Numbered from the stretch's first letter, positions 7,616 to 15,925 are shown. The stretch is 64,000 nucleotides of DNA from an uncultured Lachnospiraceae bacterium (GCA_910580195.1 CAJTWA010000002.1:104947-168946), one strand, 5' to 3'. Made by a program: numbers and translations. Notes: generated by a model not told the origin, from the sequence alone.

Positions 7616-10498
7616 ATGAAAGAAAGAAAAAGGACAAAGCGGCTGCTGGCGTGGATGCTCGCATTGCTACTGGCGGTTACGGGGGTGCCGTTGTATGGCA
7701 TGGAAGTACGGGCAGCAGGCGAGATACTGAAAGATGGGAATTTTTCCTATACAGTGAATGATGATGGTAAAAGTGTAATGATTATACGTTATGATCCCGT
7801 GGAAACGACAGAGGAAAGTGTTACGATTCCATCAACGATTGACGGGAAAAACGTGACTGCTATTGGTTCGGCTGCATTTAGTAACTTTACTGCTTTAACA
7901 AATATTACCATCTCTGGCAATGTAACTTATATCGGTAACAGCGCATTTTATAACTGCTCCAGTTTAGCAAGCATCACTATCCCGGACAGTGTAACTACAA
8001 TTGACATCTATGCATTTGATGGCTGTACCAGTTTGGAAAACCTTTCCATCCCAGCCAGCGTAACCTCTATCAACACGGGTGCATTTGCAAACTGCAGCGG
8101 TTTAACAAACATAACAGTAGCTGAGGAAAATAAAATATATGATAACAGGAATTCTTGTAATTCAATTATTAAGAAAAAAACCAATGAACTTATATTAGGA
8201 TGCAAAAATTCAGTTATTCCGGATAGTGTTACCTCGATTGGCGACTCTGCTTTTTTGGGCTGCAGCAAGCTGGAAAATATCAACATCCCAGACAGCGTGA
8301 CTTCTATCGGCTCTTCTGCTTTTTGCGGCTGCAGCAGCCTAACAAGCATTACCTTGCCAAATAACGTGACTTCTACAGGTTTTCATGCTTTTGAAAATTG
8401 CACCAGTTTAACAAGCGTTACCATCCCAAACAGTGTAATCTCTATCGACACTTCCTCTTTCCAAGGCTGCAGTAAATTGGCAAGCCTTACCATTCCGGAA
8501 AGTGTCTACGATATTGGCGACCGTGCACTTTTGGATTGTAAAAACTTGGAAAGCATCACAATCCCCGGCAACATGACTAGGATTGATTATCACGCTTTAG
8601 GTTATGTTATAAACCCTTACAGCAAAAACGAGGAAAAAATCCCAGATTTTACAATCTACGGTGAAAAAGGATCCGTTGCCGAAACCTATGCATCAAACAA
8701 TGAATTTACATTTGTCCCCACTGCCCGGAGCCTTTCCAAAGCCACGATAAGATTGGAAAGAACCAGCTACACTTACGATGGGACTCCCAAAGAGCCAGCC
8801 CTAACCGTTGAACTAAACAATGATGAAGTATTAAACCCGGACACCGACTATACCGTTTCCTACAGCGACAATATCAATGTGGGAACCGCAACGGTAACTG
8901 TCACAGGAAAAGGCGACTACAAGGGAACAGCAACTACAACATTTTCCATTACCAGCGCTGACGATGAAAACTCTGGGACAACCGATTACGACCTCTCCGA
9001 TGCCAGCATAACGCTGGAAGGTGAAGACAACGGTTATGTTTGGGACGGAACCCCCAAAACCCCAGCCGTAACCGTAAAACTGGACGGAAAAACCCTGATT
9101 GAGGGCACTGACTATACCGTATCCTACAGCAACAACACCGATATCGGGCGCGCAGAAGTAACCATCACTGGCAAAGGCAATTATACCGGGAGCCAGACAA
9201 CCTCTTTCCGAATCAGCGAAACCGGCTGGGAGGGAGATTATAAGTATACAGTAAATGAGGATAAAAACAGCGTAACAATCCTAACAGGTGATAGCGGGAA
9301 CGGCTCGATTCCAGCAACAATTAGCGGGAAAGCGGTAACCGCTATCGGTGATGATGCATTCCACCTGTCGTACTGGAGTAACAGCCCGTCAAGCCTTACT
9401 ATCCCAGCCAGCGTCACTTCTATCGGCAGCTACGCATTTTATAACTGGCTTAACCTGAAAAGCATTACTATCCCCAGCACCGTAACCTCTATCAACGATT
9501 ATGCATTTGGTTTTTATGAATATGAGGTGGACCCGGACGACGGTGGAGGGTACGAGGACAGGAAAGTATCGAATTTTGTCATCTATGGGGAAAGCGGTTC
9601 TGCAGCAGAAAAATATGCAGCAAAATATGGCTTCCCATTTAACGGGCCATCCCAAACTGACATTTCCAATGCAACCGTAACTCTGGAAAAAACTACCTAT
9701 CTCTACGACGGAAAGGCCAAAACCCCAGCCGTAACAGTAACGTTAAACGGAAAAACACTCACCCTAAACACAGATTACACCGTTGCCTACACCGACAATG
9801 TCAATATAGGGACTGCAAAAGCAACCGTCACAGGCAAAGGCAATTACAAAGGGAGCGTAACCAAAACATTTACCATAACCACGGCTAATAACTCCTCTGG
9901 GAATAACGGCACTCCCGGCGGCAATGGCTCCTCCGGGAACAACGGCACTTCCGGCGGCAACGGCTCTGCGGGAACTGGCAATGCCAAACAGCCCATCACC
10001 TGCAAAAAGAAAACCTACACCGTTGCCTACGGCACAAAGCCCTTCAAACTTAAAGTAACCTCCAACGGCAGCTTAACTTACAAAAGCTCCAACAGCAAAG
10101 TAGCCGCCGTCGGCAAAACAAACGGCAAAGTAACCATCAAAAACACCGGAACCGCATACATCACGGCCAAGACACAAACAGATTCCGTGAAAATCACCAT
10201 CAAAGTTTACCCAAAGAAACCGTCCGTAAAATCCCTGTCCATAGGGAAAGGCAGGAAATTAACGGTAAAATGGGCAAAAGACAAGCGTGCAACCGGATAT
10301 CAGGTACAGGTAAGCACCAGCAAGAATTTCAAGAAAAATGTGAAAAAACAGAATACCACAAAGGCTGCATGTACCTTCAAAAAACTGAAAGCAGGGAACA
10401 AATATTATGTACGGCTCCGAAGCTATAAAAAAGCCGGGAAAAACACCCTGTACAGCGCATGGAGCACTGCAAAAAAGAGTAGCAAAATAAAACGGTAG
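7616..10498 (+). CDS. BspA-like leucine-rich-repeat surface protein with MBG/Ig-like and FN3 domains
   Basis: This 960-residue exported protein has a basic N-terminus and hydrophobic signal (KRLLAWMLALLLAVTGVPL). LRR_5 repeats occupy about 60-370 (units such as IPDSVTSIGDSAFLGCSKLENIN). Two related Ig-like modules cover about 373-530 (YDGTPKEPALTVELN..., DYTVSYSDN, VTGKGDYKG). A second short LRR block covers 538-680 and a third Ig-like module 682-758. Then come a Gly/Asn/Ser linker (759-790), a Big_2-like domain and a C-terminal FN3 domain. ATG 7616 has GAGGG upstream; the frame extends further but lies beyond the terminator. No LPxTG motif is visible, so attachment may be non-covalent. It is probably an adhesin. 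Expression is likely controlled by the leader at 7209-7560. Confidence 0.88.
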   Translation: MKERKRTKRLLAWMLALLLAVTGVPLYGMEVRAAGEILKDGNFSYTVNDDGKSVMIIRYDPVETTEESVTIPSTIDGKNVTAIGSAAFSNFTALTNITISGNVTYIGNSAFYNCSSLASITIPDSVTTIDIYAFDGCTSLENLSIPASVTSINTGAFANCSGLTNITVAEENKIYDNRNSCNSIIKKKTNELILGCKNSVIPDSVTSIGDSAFLGCSKLENINIPDSVTSIGSSAFCGCSSLTSITLPNNVTSTGFHAFENCTSLTSVTIPNSVISIDTSSFQGCSKLASLTIPESVYDIGDRALLDCKNLESITIPGNMTRIDYHALGYVINPYSKNEEKIPDFTIYGEKGSVAETYASNNEFTFVPTARSLSKATIRLERTSYTYDGTPKEPALTVELNNDEVLNPDTDYTVSYSDNINVGTATVTVTGKGDYKGTATTTFSITSADDENSGTTDYDLSDASITLEGEDNGYVWDGTPKTPAVTVKLDGKTLIEGTDYTVSYSNNTDIGRAEVTITGKGNYTGSQTTSFRISETGWEGDYKYTVNEDKNSVTILTGDSGNGSIPATISGKAVTAIGDDAFHLSYWSNSPSSLTIPASVTSIGSYAFYNWLNLKSITIPSTVTSINDYAFGFYEYEVDPDDGGGYEDRKVSNFVIYGESGSAAEKYAAKYGFPFNGPSQTDISNATVTLEKTTYLYDGKAKTPAVTVTLNGKTLTLNTDYTVAYTDNVNIGTAKATVTGKGNYKGSVTKTFTITTANNSSGNNGTPGGNGSSGNNGTSGGNGSAGTGNAKQPITCKKKTYTVAYGTKPFKLKVTSNGSLTYKSSNSKVAAVGKTNGKVTIKNTGTAYITAKTQTDSVKITIKVYPKKPSVKSLSIGKGRKLTVKWAKDKRATGYQVQVSTSKNFKKNVKKQNTTKAACTFKKLKAGNKYYVRLRSYKKAGKNTLYSAWSTAKKSSKIKR

Positions 10499-10523
10499 AA
10501 CATAATACTAACCAATAAGTACG

Positions 10524-10627
10524 CAAGGGGCTGCTGCAAAATACAGAAATCCTTCCACATTTTATAACGTATCAGAAAGATTGATACAGTATGTTGTAGG
10601 AATTCCACAATTTGCAACAGCCCCTTG
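10524..10627. repeat. 104-bp inverted-repeat element (GGGGCTG family)
   Basis: The arms CAAGGGGCTGCTGCAAA and TTTGCAACAGCCCCTTG match at 16 of 17 positions. An inner dyad GTATCA...TGATAC strengthens the hairpin. It sits between convergent genes and can act as a two-way terminator. A related element with the same GGGGCTG/CAGCCCC ends lies at 20651-20750. No target duplication is visible. Confidence 0.65.
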
Positions 10628-10651
10628 AAACATGTATCTGCATAGGATCCG

Positions 10652-11320
10652 CTAGTCTTCTGGTTTTCCTTCCCCAGCCCCAGCAAACAGCAGTTCCGCG
10701 GAAAAATACGCCTGCTGCACGTAATCCTCCCCCAGCATCCTTTTGTCCAGCATCCGCTTTTCCTGCAATTCCTCCAACTGCTCCTGCAGCCGTTTCCTGC
10801 GCTGCACCCGCCGTTCCCAGAAGCTGTCCTCGGATTCCTTCTGGAACAGGCTTTCCCCTTTCCCATTCTGGAAACCCGAATTCCAGCTTTGGCCGCTATA
10901 CTCTTCCTTCGTAGCCCCAAACCGATGGACCACAAAGCTGCCGCCGCAAATGCCAGCCCATGGGTTCTGGAAGCCAAAGCTGCACTTTAAAGTATCCAGC
11001 ACCCATTTCTCATACTCCGGGTCAGCCTTCATGGCCTCAAACCCTGCATCCGAAATATGCACGGAAAAAGAAGAGTCCATCTGGGAAGGGCTTACCGGAA
11101 TCTGGGATATTTTTTCATGGATATACTGCTTGTATTCTTCCAGCGTCAATTCCTTGGCAGAAATCTCTGGCTGGGCAACCTCTGCTGTTTCCAGCTTCTT
11201 TTCTGCTATTTTATCTGCAAATGATACGGATTCTGCCTGTTTTTGCCCTGCTTCATAACTTTTCAGAAAATTATGGTATGTCTTTGTCATATAATTTACA
11301 TACATGGTATTCTGGGACAT
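10652..11320 (-). CDS. Unknown protein downstream of two-component system 1 (second gene)
   Basis: This soluble 222-residue protein is not recognised. It has no signal peptide or membrane segment. The C-terminal third is strongly charged and helical (RRVQRRKRLQEQLEELQEKRMLDKRML), probably a coiled coil. The middle contains a Gly/Trp-rich stretch (NPWAGICGGSFVVHRFG). ATG 11320 follows AAAGGAGAAATT. The gene begins 14 nt after its upstream neighbour, and both follow the kinase/regulator pair, so the operon reads regulator, kinase, FliD-tail-like protein, this protein. A role as an accessory or target of that signalling system is inference from position only. Confidence 0.7.
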   Translation of the reverse strand: MSQNTMYVNYMTKTYHNFLKSYEAGQKQAESVSFADKIAEKKLETAEVAQPEISAKELTLEEYKQYIHEKISQIPVSPSQMDSSFSVHISDAGFEAMKADPEYEKWVLDTLKCSFGFQNPWAGICGGSFVVHRFGATKEEYSGQSWNSGFQNGKGESLFQKESEDSFWERRVQRRKRLQEQLEELQEKRMLDKRMLGEDYVQQAYFSAELLFAGAGEGKPED

Positions 11321-11334
11321 AATTTCTCCTTTCC

Positions 11335-11988
11335 CTACCCCCAAATATCGTACTTATTCCCAAAGGACGCATAGCTGTTCCCGCTGGCATTGTATTTGCT
11401 GGAAAAACTTAAGGCATTGGCCCCGGCGTTGTCGGCTACCCGCTCTCCCAGAAAAGCCACCTTTTCCGTAAATGTGCCGGATGGGCCAAATAAGTTCTCC
11501 AAACTTTCCTTATCCAGCTCTTTTAGCTTCTCCATGTCAAGGCTTAACGTCCCATCTTTTCCTATGGCAATCCCTGCTGTTTTCAAGGCTTCGCTGTTCT
11601 CCGAAGCGGCCTCCGTGAGCATTTGGCGGTAGTAGCCGTCCAATGCCGAGGAACTGGATTTTAAGGATTTCAAAGTAGAATTATAGCTTTCCAGCAGCTT
11701 TTCCACTTGGCTGTAAACTTCCCCGTAATCCCCGCTTTCCTTTGCCTTGGCAAACATGGAATCCTGCCCTTCCGCCATAAATGCCTGTGCGCTGCGCGCC
11801 AGTTCCTCCGCTGTTTTTTCTAATTTTTCATAGCTGTTTTTCTTCGCCAAATTTGTGCTGGCCTCTGCCCCAAACACGTCGGAAAAGTCGTCTTTGTGGT
11901 TCTTGTTCAGGAAATCCACAAGGGACATGTTCACCGGGACGCCTGCCCGCCTTGCTGTTTCATTGATAATCTGGTCTGTCACTCTCAT
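11335..11988 (-). CDS. Unknown protein with FliD-like C-terminal sequence
   Basis: This 217-residue protein's ATG (11988) overlaps the kinase stop and has AGGAGGTATCAG before it, so translation is coupled. The second half is helical and resembles the C-terminal part of flagellar cap/FliD-like proteins (YRQMLTEAAS..., AGIAIGKDGTLSLDMEKLKEL, then LENLFGPSGTFTEKVAFLGERVADN). The C-terminus is YASFGNKYDIWG. No flagellar genes are nearby. It may be a secreted or structural helical protein. The resemblance is from memory and modest. Confidence 0.65.
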   Translation of the reverse strand: MRVTDQIINETARRAGVPVNMSLVDFLNKNHKDDFSDVFGAEASTNLAKKNSYEKLEKTAEELARSAQAFMAEGQDSMFAKAKESGDYGEVYSQVEKLLESYNSTLKSLKSSSSALDGYYRQMLTEAASENSEALKTAGIAIGKDGTLSLDMEKLKELDKESLENLFGPSGTFTEKVAFLGERVADNAGANALSFSSKYNASGNSYASFGNKYDIWG

Positions 11989-13583
11989 TCTGATACCTCC
12001 TGCTGCAGCATTACTTTTACATAAAATACAGTTCCATTTATTTGAATATCCATAACTCCTAGATACCGTTCCGCTATCTCCTTGACGCTGCTCAGGCCAA
12101 TCCCATGCTCCGCATCTGCCCATAACAGTTTTGGCCCTCCCATAGATGGAAATGCTTTTTCAAGGCATCCGCCGCATTTTCCCGCCAATTCCCCCTCCGG
12201 CTTTTTATTGGCAAGCAACGCGCTCCTGCCGCACTTCCTACAACTGCCTGCCGATACTTTTCCCTGCTTTCTGGTAGCAGGCAGCGGGCGGCTCTTCCCA
12301 CAACTATCTGCCGGTACTTTTCCCTGCTTTCTGGTAGCGGGCAGCGGGCGGCCTTCCTCCCACCTTACAATGCCGTCAAAGCTGTTTTCCACCTCTAACA
12401 GCAGGAAATGGTTCTTCCGTTTCAGGGAAAGGCGGATATAGCGGGGCGCGCCATCTTCCACCCTCCTGCATCCCTCTATGGCATTGTCCAGAAGGTTATC
12501 CAAAAGGATTCCCATCTCAAACGCCGGGATGGACACTTCCGGCCCATAGCAAAACTGCACCTGAAAATCAATCCCCGCCCCCGCGGCCTTCCGGTATTTA
12601 TCATTGATAATGACGTCCGTCAGGGGGTTGCCTGTGGCAAACTGGTAATCCAGCGAGCCCATGGCCCCCTCCAGCTTTTCCATGTACTGGCCTGCGTCCT
12701 GAAAATTCCCTGCAGCCGCTAAGCCTTTTAAGTTCGCCATGTGGTTTTTCATCTCATGCCGCGCCTTGCGGATGCTGCCGTAGAAATCCTCCGCTTCTTC
12801 CAGCCGCCGCTCCAAAGCCTTCATCTGCTGCTTTTCCACAAAATGCTGCTGCCGCTCCCTCTGCAATTCCCGGTATTTCTGGAAAATAGAAACTGCCGCC
12901 AGCTCCCCGAGGTAAATCAGCACCGCCAAGAGTGGGATTTTCCATAACATATCCCGCTTTTCGTCAAACAGCAGGAACACCCCCTGCTCTGTTTCCACCA
13001 TGGAAATATCAAAAACCATCCGTGCCAACATGCCGCCGGCCACATTCAGGGAAGACAAAAACACGGTATCCTGCCAGCCCATTTCCCACGGCTGCCCTGC
13101 CATTTTCCCCAAAATAACTGCAAATCCCCACAGCAGCAAGCCATAGGCTAACACCAAAAGCGCCTGCCCCACAGCCGCCCCTAGGTAAATCTGCTGGAGA
13201 TACCCCTCCGAAGCCGGATCCAGATGGCTGTAGTATTCCTCTATCCCATACTGGTGGATGCTATTGCAGACCAGAAAGCTGAGCCCATGGAGGTTGTAAA
13301 ACAAGAGCAGCACAAAGACTGCTTTCTCCAAGCGTTTCTGGTGCCGCACAAATACATAGGCAAGCGCCAACGCTGCTGAAAGGGGGTAGCGGATCCACGA
13401 CGCCAACCCCGGCCAGAAAGCAATCAGGAGGTTCACCCCCGCCAATGCCCCCGCCAGAAGGATGCGGCCTTTGTCCCTTGCAGGATAGAACATCCCCCAA
13501 AGTGCCTGAAAAACCAAGGCCTGCACCATGACATGGAGTACCCCGGTGCAATTAATCACCCATTCATACACATTTTGGCTCAA
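11985..13583 (-). CDS. AgrC-like GHKL sensor histidine kinase with repeat insertion
   Basis: This 532-residue kinase has about six N-terminal membrane segments (1-225), a coiled linker, the phospho-acceptor region RKARHEMKNHMANLKGL (about 275) and the GHKL N-box LLDNLLDNAIEGCRR. A G-box GIGLSSVKEIAERYLG lies near the end. The ATP-lid region between these boxes is enlarged by about 60-70 residues (about 405-470): two near-identical 20-residue units (RPLPATRKQGKV...) and a degenerate third, together with five cysteines. TTG 13583 is chosen because GGAGG lies 7 nt before it and it overlaps the regulator's stop (TTGA). No AgrB or AgrD is visible, so the signal is unknown. Confidence 0.88.
   Translation of the reverse strand: MSQNVYEWVINCTGVLHVMVQALVFQALWGMFYPARDKGRILLAGALAGVNLLIAFWPGLASWIRYPLSAALALAYVFVRHQKRLEKAVFVLLLFYNLHGLSFLVCNSIHQYGIEEYYSHLDPASEGYLQQIYLGAAVGQALLVLAYGLLLWGFAVILGKMAGQPWEMGWQDTVFLSSLNVAGGMLARMVFDISMVETEQGVFLLFDEKRDMLWKIPLLAVLIYLGELAAVSIFQKYRELQRERQQHFVEKQQMKALERRLEEAEDFYGSIRKARHEMKNHMANLKGLAAAGNFQDAGQYMEKLEGAMGSLDYQFATGNPLTDVIINDKYRKAAGAGIDFQVQFCYGPEVSIPAFEMGILLDNLLDNAIEGCRRVEDGAPRYIRLSLKRKNHFLLLEVENSFDGIVRWEEGRPLPATRKQGKVPADSCGKSRPLPATRKQGKVSAGSCRKCGRSALLANKKPEGELAGKCGGCLEKAFPSMGGPKLLWADAEHGIGLSSVKEIAERYLGVMDIQINGTVFYVKVMLQQEVSE
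12241..12360 (-). repeat. Two 60-bp tandem repeats inside the kinase gene
   Basis: Units 12241-12300 and 12301-12360 match at about 51 of 60 positions, and a weaker third copy lies at 12181-12240. The length is divisible by three, so the kinase frame is kept. Each unit encodes 20 residues with the core PATRKQGKV. The repeats fall in the ATP-lid loop of the kinase. Confidence 0.9.
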
Positions 13584-14479
13584 TGGCTTTCCTCCGAAAT
13601 AAATTTCAGGTATGCTTTCACAAAATCTTGGTATTTGTACTTGGAAACCAGCAGGCGGTCGCCGTTTTTCATCCAGACCTCCGTCCGGCTGTACCGCTCC
13701 ACATATTCCATATTTACCAAATAGCCCTTATGCACCCGGAAAAAATGTTCCACAAGCTCCTCTTCCAACTGGCTAATCCTGCCGTAAAAGGCAATTTTCT
13801 CATCCCCAAGGCACAGGATGACTTTGCGGTTGCTGCTCTCCGCATAATAAATGTCCCCTGCCAAAACCTTCCGGGTGGTATGCCCCATCCGGACCAGCAG
13901 CTCCTTTGGCGCAGCCTGCCCTTTCCCAGCTAAGCAACGGTATTCCTGCACCGCCTGCCCAAATACCTTGGAAAATTCCTGCTCCTTTATGGGCTTCACC
14001 AGAAATTGGAAGGCGTGGACGGAAAATGCTTCTATGGCATATTCCGGGTAGCCTGTCACAAAAATCAGCAAGGGCAGTCTGCCCAAAACCGTCCCTCCAC
14101 TGCCCTCTGCCCGGCTCCGTAGGCGCCTCGCCACATCCATCCCATCCAGCCCGTCCATGGAAATATCCAAGAATAGGATGTCTATGTTCCCTTCCCCGGG
14201 CGGCAGGCTTTGGGCTCTGCTGCCTTGCGTTCCATTGCCAGATTGCCCTTCTTCGGTTCCGCCCCTTTGGTTTCCTTCCCGGGGCAGGGATTCTCCGGTT
14301 TTGCTGCCTTCCTGCCCTCTGCCAAGCGGGGACCCACAGTTCCCACATAACCCTTGGGCGTCCAGCAATGCTTGGCCGGATGAAAATTCACGGATATTGC
14401 AGTCCACCCCTTGCTGCCCTATTAACTTCCGTATGTACGCACGCACATACGCTTCATCGTCACAGATTGCAATATTCAA
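13580..14479 (-). CDS. LytTR response regulator with low-complexity receiver insertion
   Basis: This 299-residue AgrA/LytR-type regulator has a receiver domain with acidic pocket CDDEA (7-11), phospho-acceptor LFLDISMDG and the conserved LVKPI lysine. A LytTR domain covers about 190-295 (LAGDIYYAESSNRKVIL, HFFRVHKGYLVNMEYVE, LLVSKYKYQDFVKAYLKF). The receiver is about 55 residues longer than in the second pair. A Gly/Glu/Ser/Arg-rich stretch (about 45-100) is inserted between QALLDA and DILFLD, that is, just before the phosphorylation strand. TTG 14479 follows AGGGAAAG. It forms an operon with the kinase (4-bp overlap). Confidence 0.9.
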   Translation of the reverse strand: MNIAICDDEAYVRAYIRKLIGQQGVDCNIREFSSGQALLDAQGLCGNCGSPLGRGQEGSKTGESLPREGNQRGGTEEGQSGNGTQGSRAQSLPPGEGNIDILFLDISMDGLDGMDVARRLRSRAEGSGGTVLGRLPLLIFVTGYPEYAIEAFSVHAFQFLVKPIKEQEFSKVFGQAVQEYRCLAGKGQAAPKELLVRMGHTTRKVLAGDIYYAESSNRKVILCLGDEKIAFYGRISQLEEELVEHFFRVHKGYLVNMEYVERYSRTEVWMKNGDRLLVSKYKYQDFVKAYLKFISEESH

Positions 14480-14724
14480 CTTTCCCTAACCTCGCTTATT
14501 CTGGAACTAGCCACATTCTGGTTCATGTTCCGGCTACTTATGTTATCGGCACTCTTTCTGGAAAAACTTTGGAAATGGAGCGACAGGGCACTTATTTGTT
14601 GTGACTGGAAACGCCTGCCCATATCGGGCCCAAATTCCATCTGGCGCTGTGGAAATTGTAAAATGAGCCGGTTATACCTGCCTTTTGCCCTGCCTTTCCC
14701 TGTTTCCTGCCATACGGTTCCACT

Positions 14725-14796
14725 TGTATCAAAATGGCACAACTACGTTACATTTTAACATGCATCAAAATAGCACAGCCATGTTACACTTTAAGA
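14725..14796. repeat. Two 36-bp tandem repeats with adjoining dyad
   Basis: 14725-14760 and 14761-14796 agree at 29 of 36 positions (cores ATCAAAAT-(G/A)-GCACA and GTTACA-x-TTTAA). An inverted repeat AGCACAGCC...GGCTGTGCT overlaps the second copy. Multiple degenerate terminal repeats like these occur at IS21-family ends, but no transposase is present. The rest of the roughly 500-base gap (14480-14976) shows nothing else except the promoter at 14904. Confidence 0.5.
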
Positions 14797-14903
14797 GGCT
14801 GTGCTATTTCATTAATCATCCATATTTACTTTTTGCAGCTGCTTGCGGACATCATTGCCACGGTACATAATGCGGATAATGAGATATATTTCTCACTTTT
14901 CCC

Positions 14904-14958
14904 TTGACACCTCCATAGATAAGTGATATATTTGTCATATAAAGTGATAAATATATCA
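14904..14958 (+). promoter_or_regulatory. Promoter and operator of the DUF3796-XRE pair
   Basis: TTGACA (14904-14909), 17-nt spacer and TATATT (14927-14932) form the promoter. A perfect 10-bp inverted repeat TGATATATTT (14924-14933) / AAATATATCA (14949-14958) covers the -10 and start region, and GTGATA occurs twice. This is the usual layout for autorepression by the XRE protein encoded in the same operon. Confidence 0.7.
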
Positions 14959-14976
14959 TGTAAGGAGGTAACAGCA

Positions 14977-15675
14977 ATGAAAAAAAATTCCAAAAGAACC
15001 TTAATTATCCTCGGTGCCCTATGCGCCCTGTCCGCCGCCCTCTCGGCCTGGCAATCCATTACCTTCAACAACTCACGGTTGGTTGTGCCGATGGATTTCT
15101 CCAAATATACATTCCGGCTGGCGGATTTGCCCATGATACTGTCCATATGCTTTTTCGCCCTGTATATCCTCTGCCTTTTTATCCTATTGATACGTGCTGC
15201 AAACCGCAAAAAAACCAGCCCGAAATCTACAGGGGGCATGGCCCCTCAAATGGCTGCCATGGAGATAACAAGGAGCATTAATCCTAAGCTGGGCTTCCTT
15301 GGGTTTACAGGGTTCCTTGGGTTTCTGGGATTTTGGTCTTACCATGTGGACAAATCCGTTTCCCCTTTCGTATTTTTCCTCTTTTTTGGGTTCTTCGGTT
15401 TTTTCTATGAAGGGAAAATGTCCGGGACTTTGATGGATGAACGCTTCAAGGAAAACCAGATAAAGGCGCGGCTTGCTGCCGACAAGGTTTCCATTTCCAT
15501 TATTTTCCTGTCCATTCTGGTCTGCGGGCAGGGGAAATTGATGGGAAATCTGGAATACACCTTAATTGCCATCCTGATTGCCATTACCCTTTCCCTTGCC
15601 TTGGGGCAGTTCCTCAGCGAATACTTGCTGTACCGCTATGACCGCGGGGACTCTATTTCAGGAAGTGAGGAATAA
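14977..15675 (+). CDS. DUF3796-like membrane protein
   Basis: This 232-residue membrane protein has an N-terminal helix (about 7-25), a second (about 48-70), and the family signature NPKLGFLGFTGFLGFLGFWSY. Three or four further helices follow. The Gly-Phe-Leu repeat and the XRE gene 3 nt downstream are typical of DUF3796 pairs. Start ATG 14977 has AAGGAGG 8 nt upstream. Function is unknown; in such pairs the membrane protein is the regulated partner of the small repressor. Confidence 0.8.
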   Translation: MKKNSKRTLIILGALCALSAALSAWQSITFNNSRLVVPMDFSKYTFRLADLPMILSICFFALYILCLFILLIRAANRKKTSPKSTGGMAPQMAAMEITRSINPKLGFLGFTGFLGFLGFWSYHVDKSVSPFVFFLFFGFFGFFYEGKMSGTLMDERFKENQIKARLAADKVSISIIFLSILVCGQGKLMGNLEYTLIAILIAITLSLALGQFLSEYLLYRYDRGDSISGSEE

Positions 15676-15678
15676 GAT

Positions 15679-15885
15679 ATGCCCGGCTTTGAATGTAGGC
15701 TAAAAAAATACCGCCAGCAAAAAGATTTGACCCAAGAGCAGTTAGCCATGCAGGTAGGCGTGCGGCGGGAAACGATTATGCGGTTAGAAAAAGCCCAGTA
15801 CAACCCTTCCCTGAAGCTGGCCGTGGACATTTCCCGGGCAGTGGGCGCTGCAATTGAAGACATATTTATATTTCCTGAACAGTAG
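15679..15885 (+). CDS. XRE-family small transcriptional regulator
   Basis: This 68-residue protein is almost entirely a helix-turn-helix domain: LKKYRQQKDLTQEQLAMQVGVRRETIMRLEKAQYNPSLKLAVDISRAVG, with a short tail IEDIFIFPEQ. It is a Cro/YgzD-like single-domain repressor. It probably binds the dyad at 14924-14958. The last 41 bases of its coding region, up to the stop, are repeated immediately downstream. Confidence 0.92.
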   Translation: MPGFECRLKKYRQQKDLTQEQLAMQVGVRRETIMRLEKAQYNPSLKLAVDISRAVGAAIEDIFIFPEQ

Positions 15886-15925
15886 GCGCTGCAATTGAAG
15901 ACATATTTATATTTCCTGAACAATA
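15844..15925 (+). repeat. 41-bp tandem duplication of the XRE gene 3' end
   Basis: Copies 15844-15884 and 15885-15925 differ at one base. The first contains the last 13 codons and the first two bases of the stop; the second lies outside the gene and repeats the same end, including a TAG. The near identity indicates a recent duplication. Confidence 0.92.

Noticed and set aside
10652..11988. Flagellar operon
   Set aside because: One protein has a FliD-like tail, but no other flagellar gene is in the window.
11985..14479. Complete agr quorum-sensing locus
   Set aside because: Only AgrC/AgrA-like proteins are present; I found no AgrB protease or AgrD peptide near either pair.
14525..14758. 77-codon plus-strand frame upstream of DUF3796
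   Set aside because: No site, low-quality sequence, ends in the 36-bp repeat.
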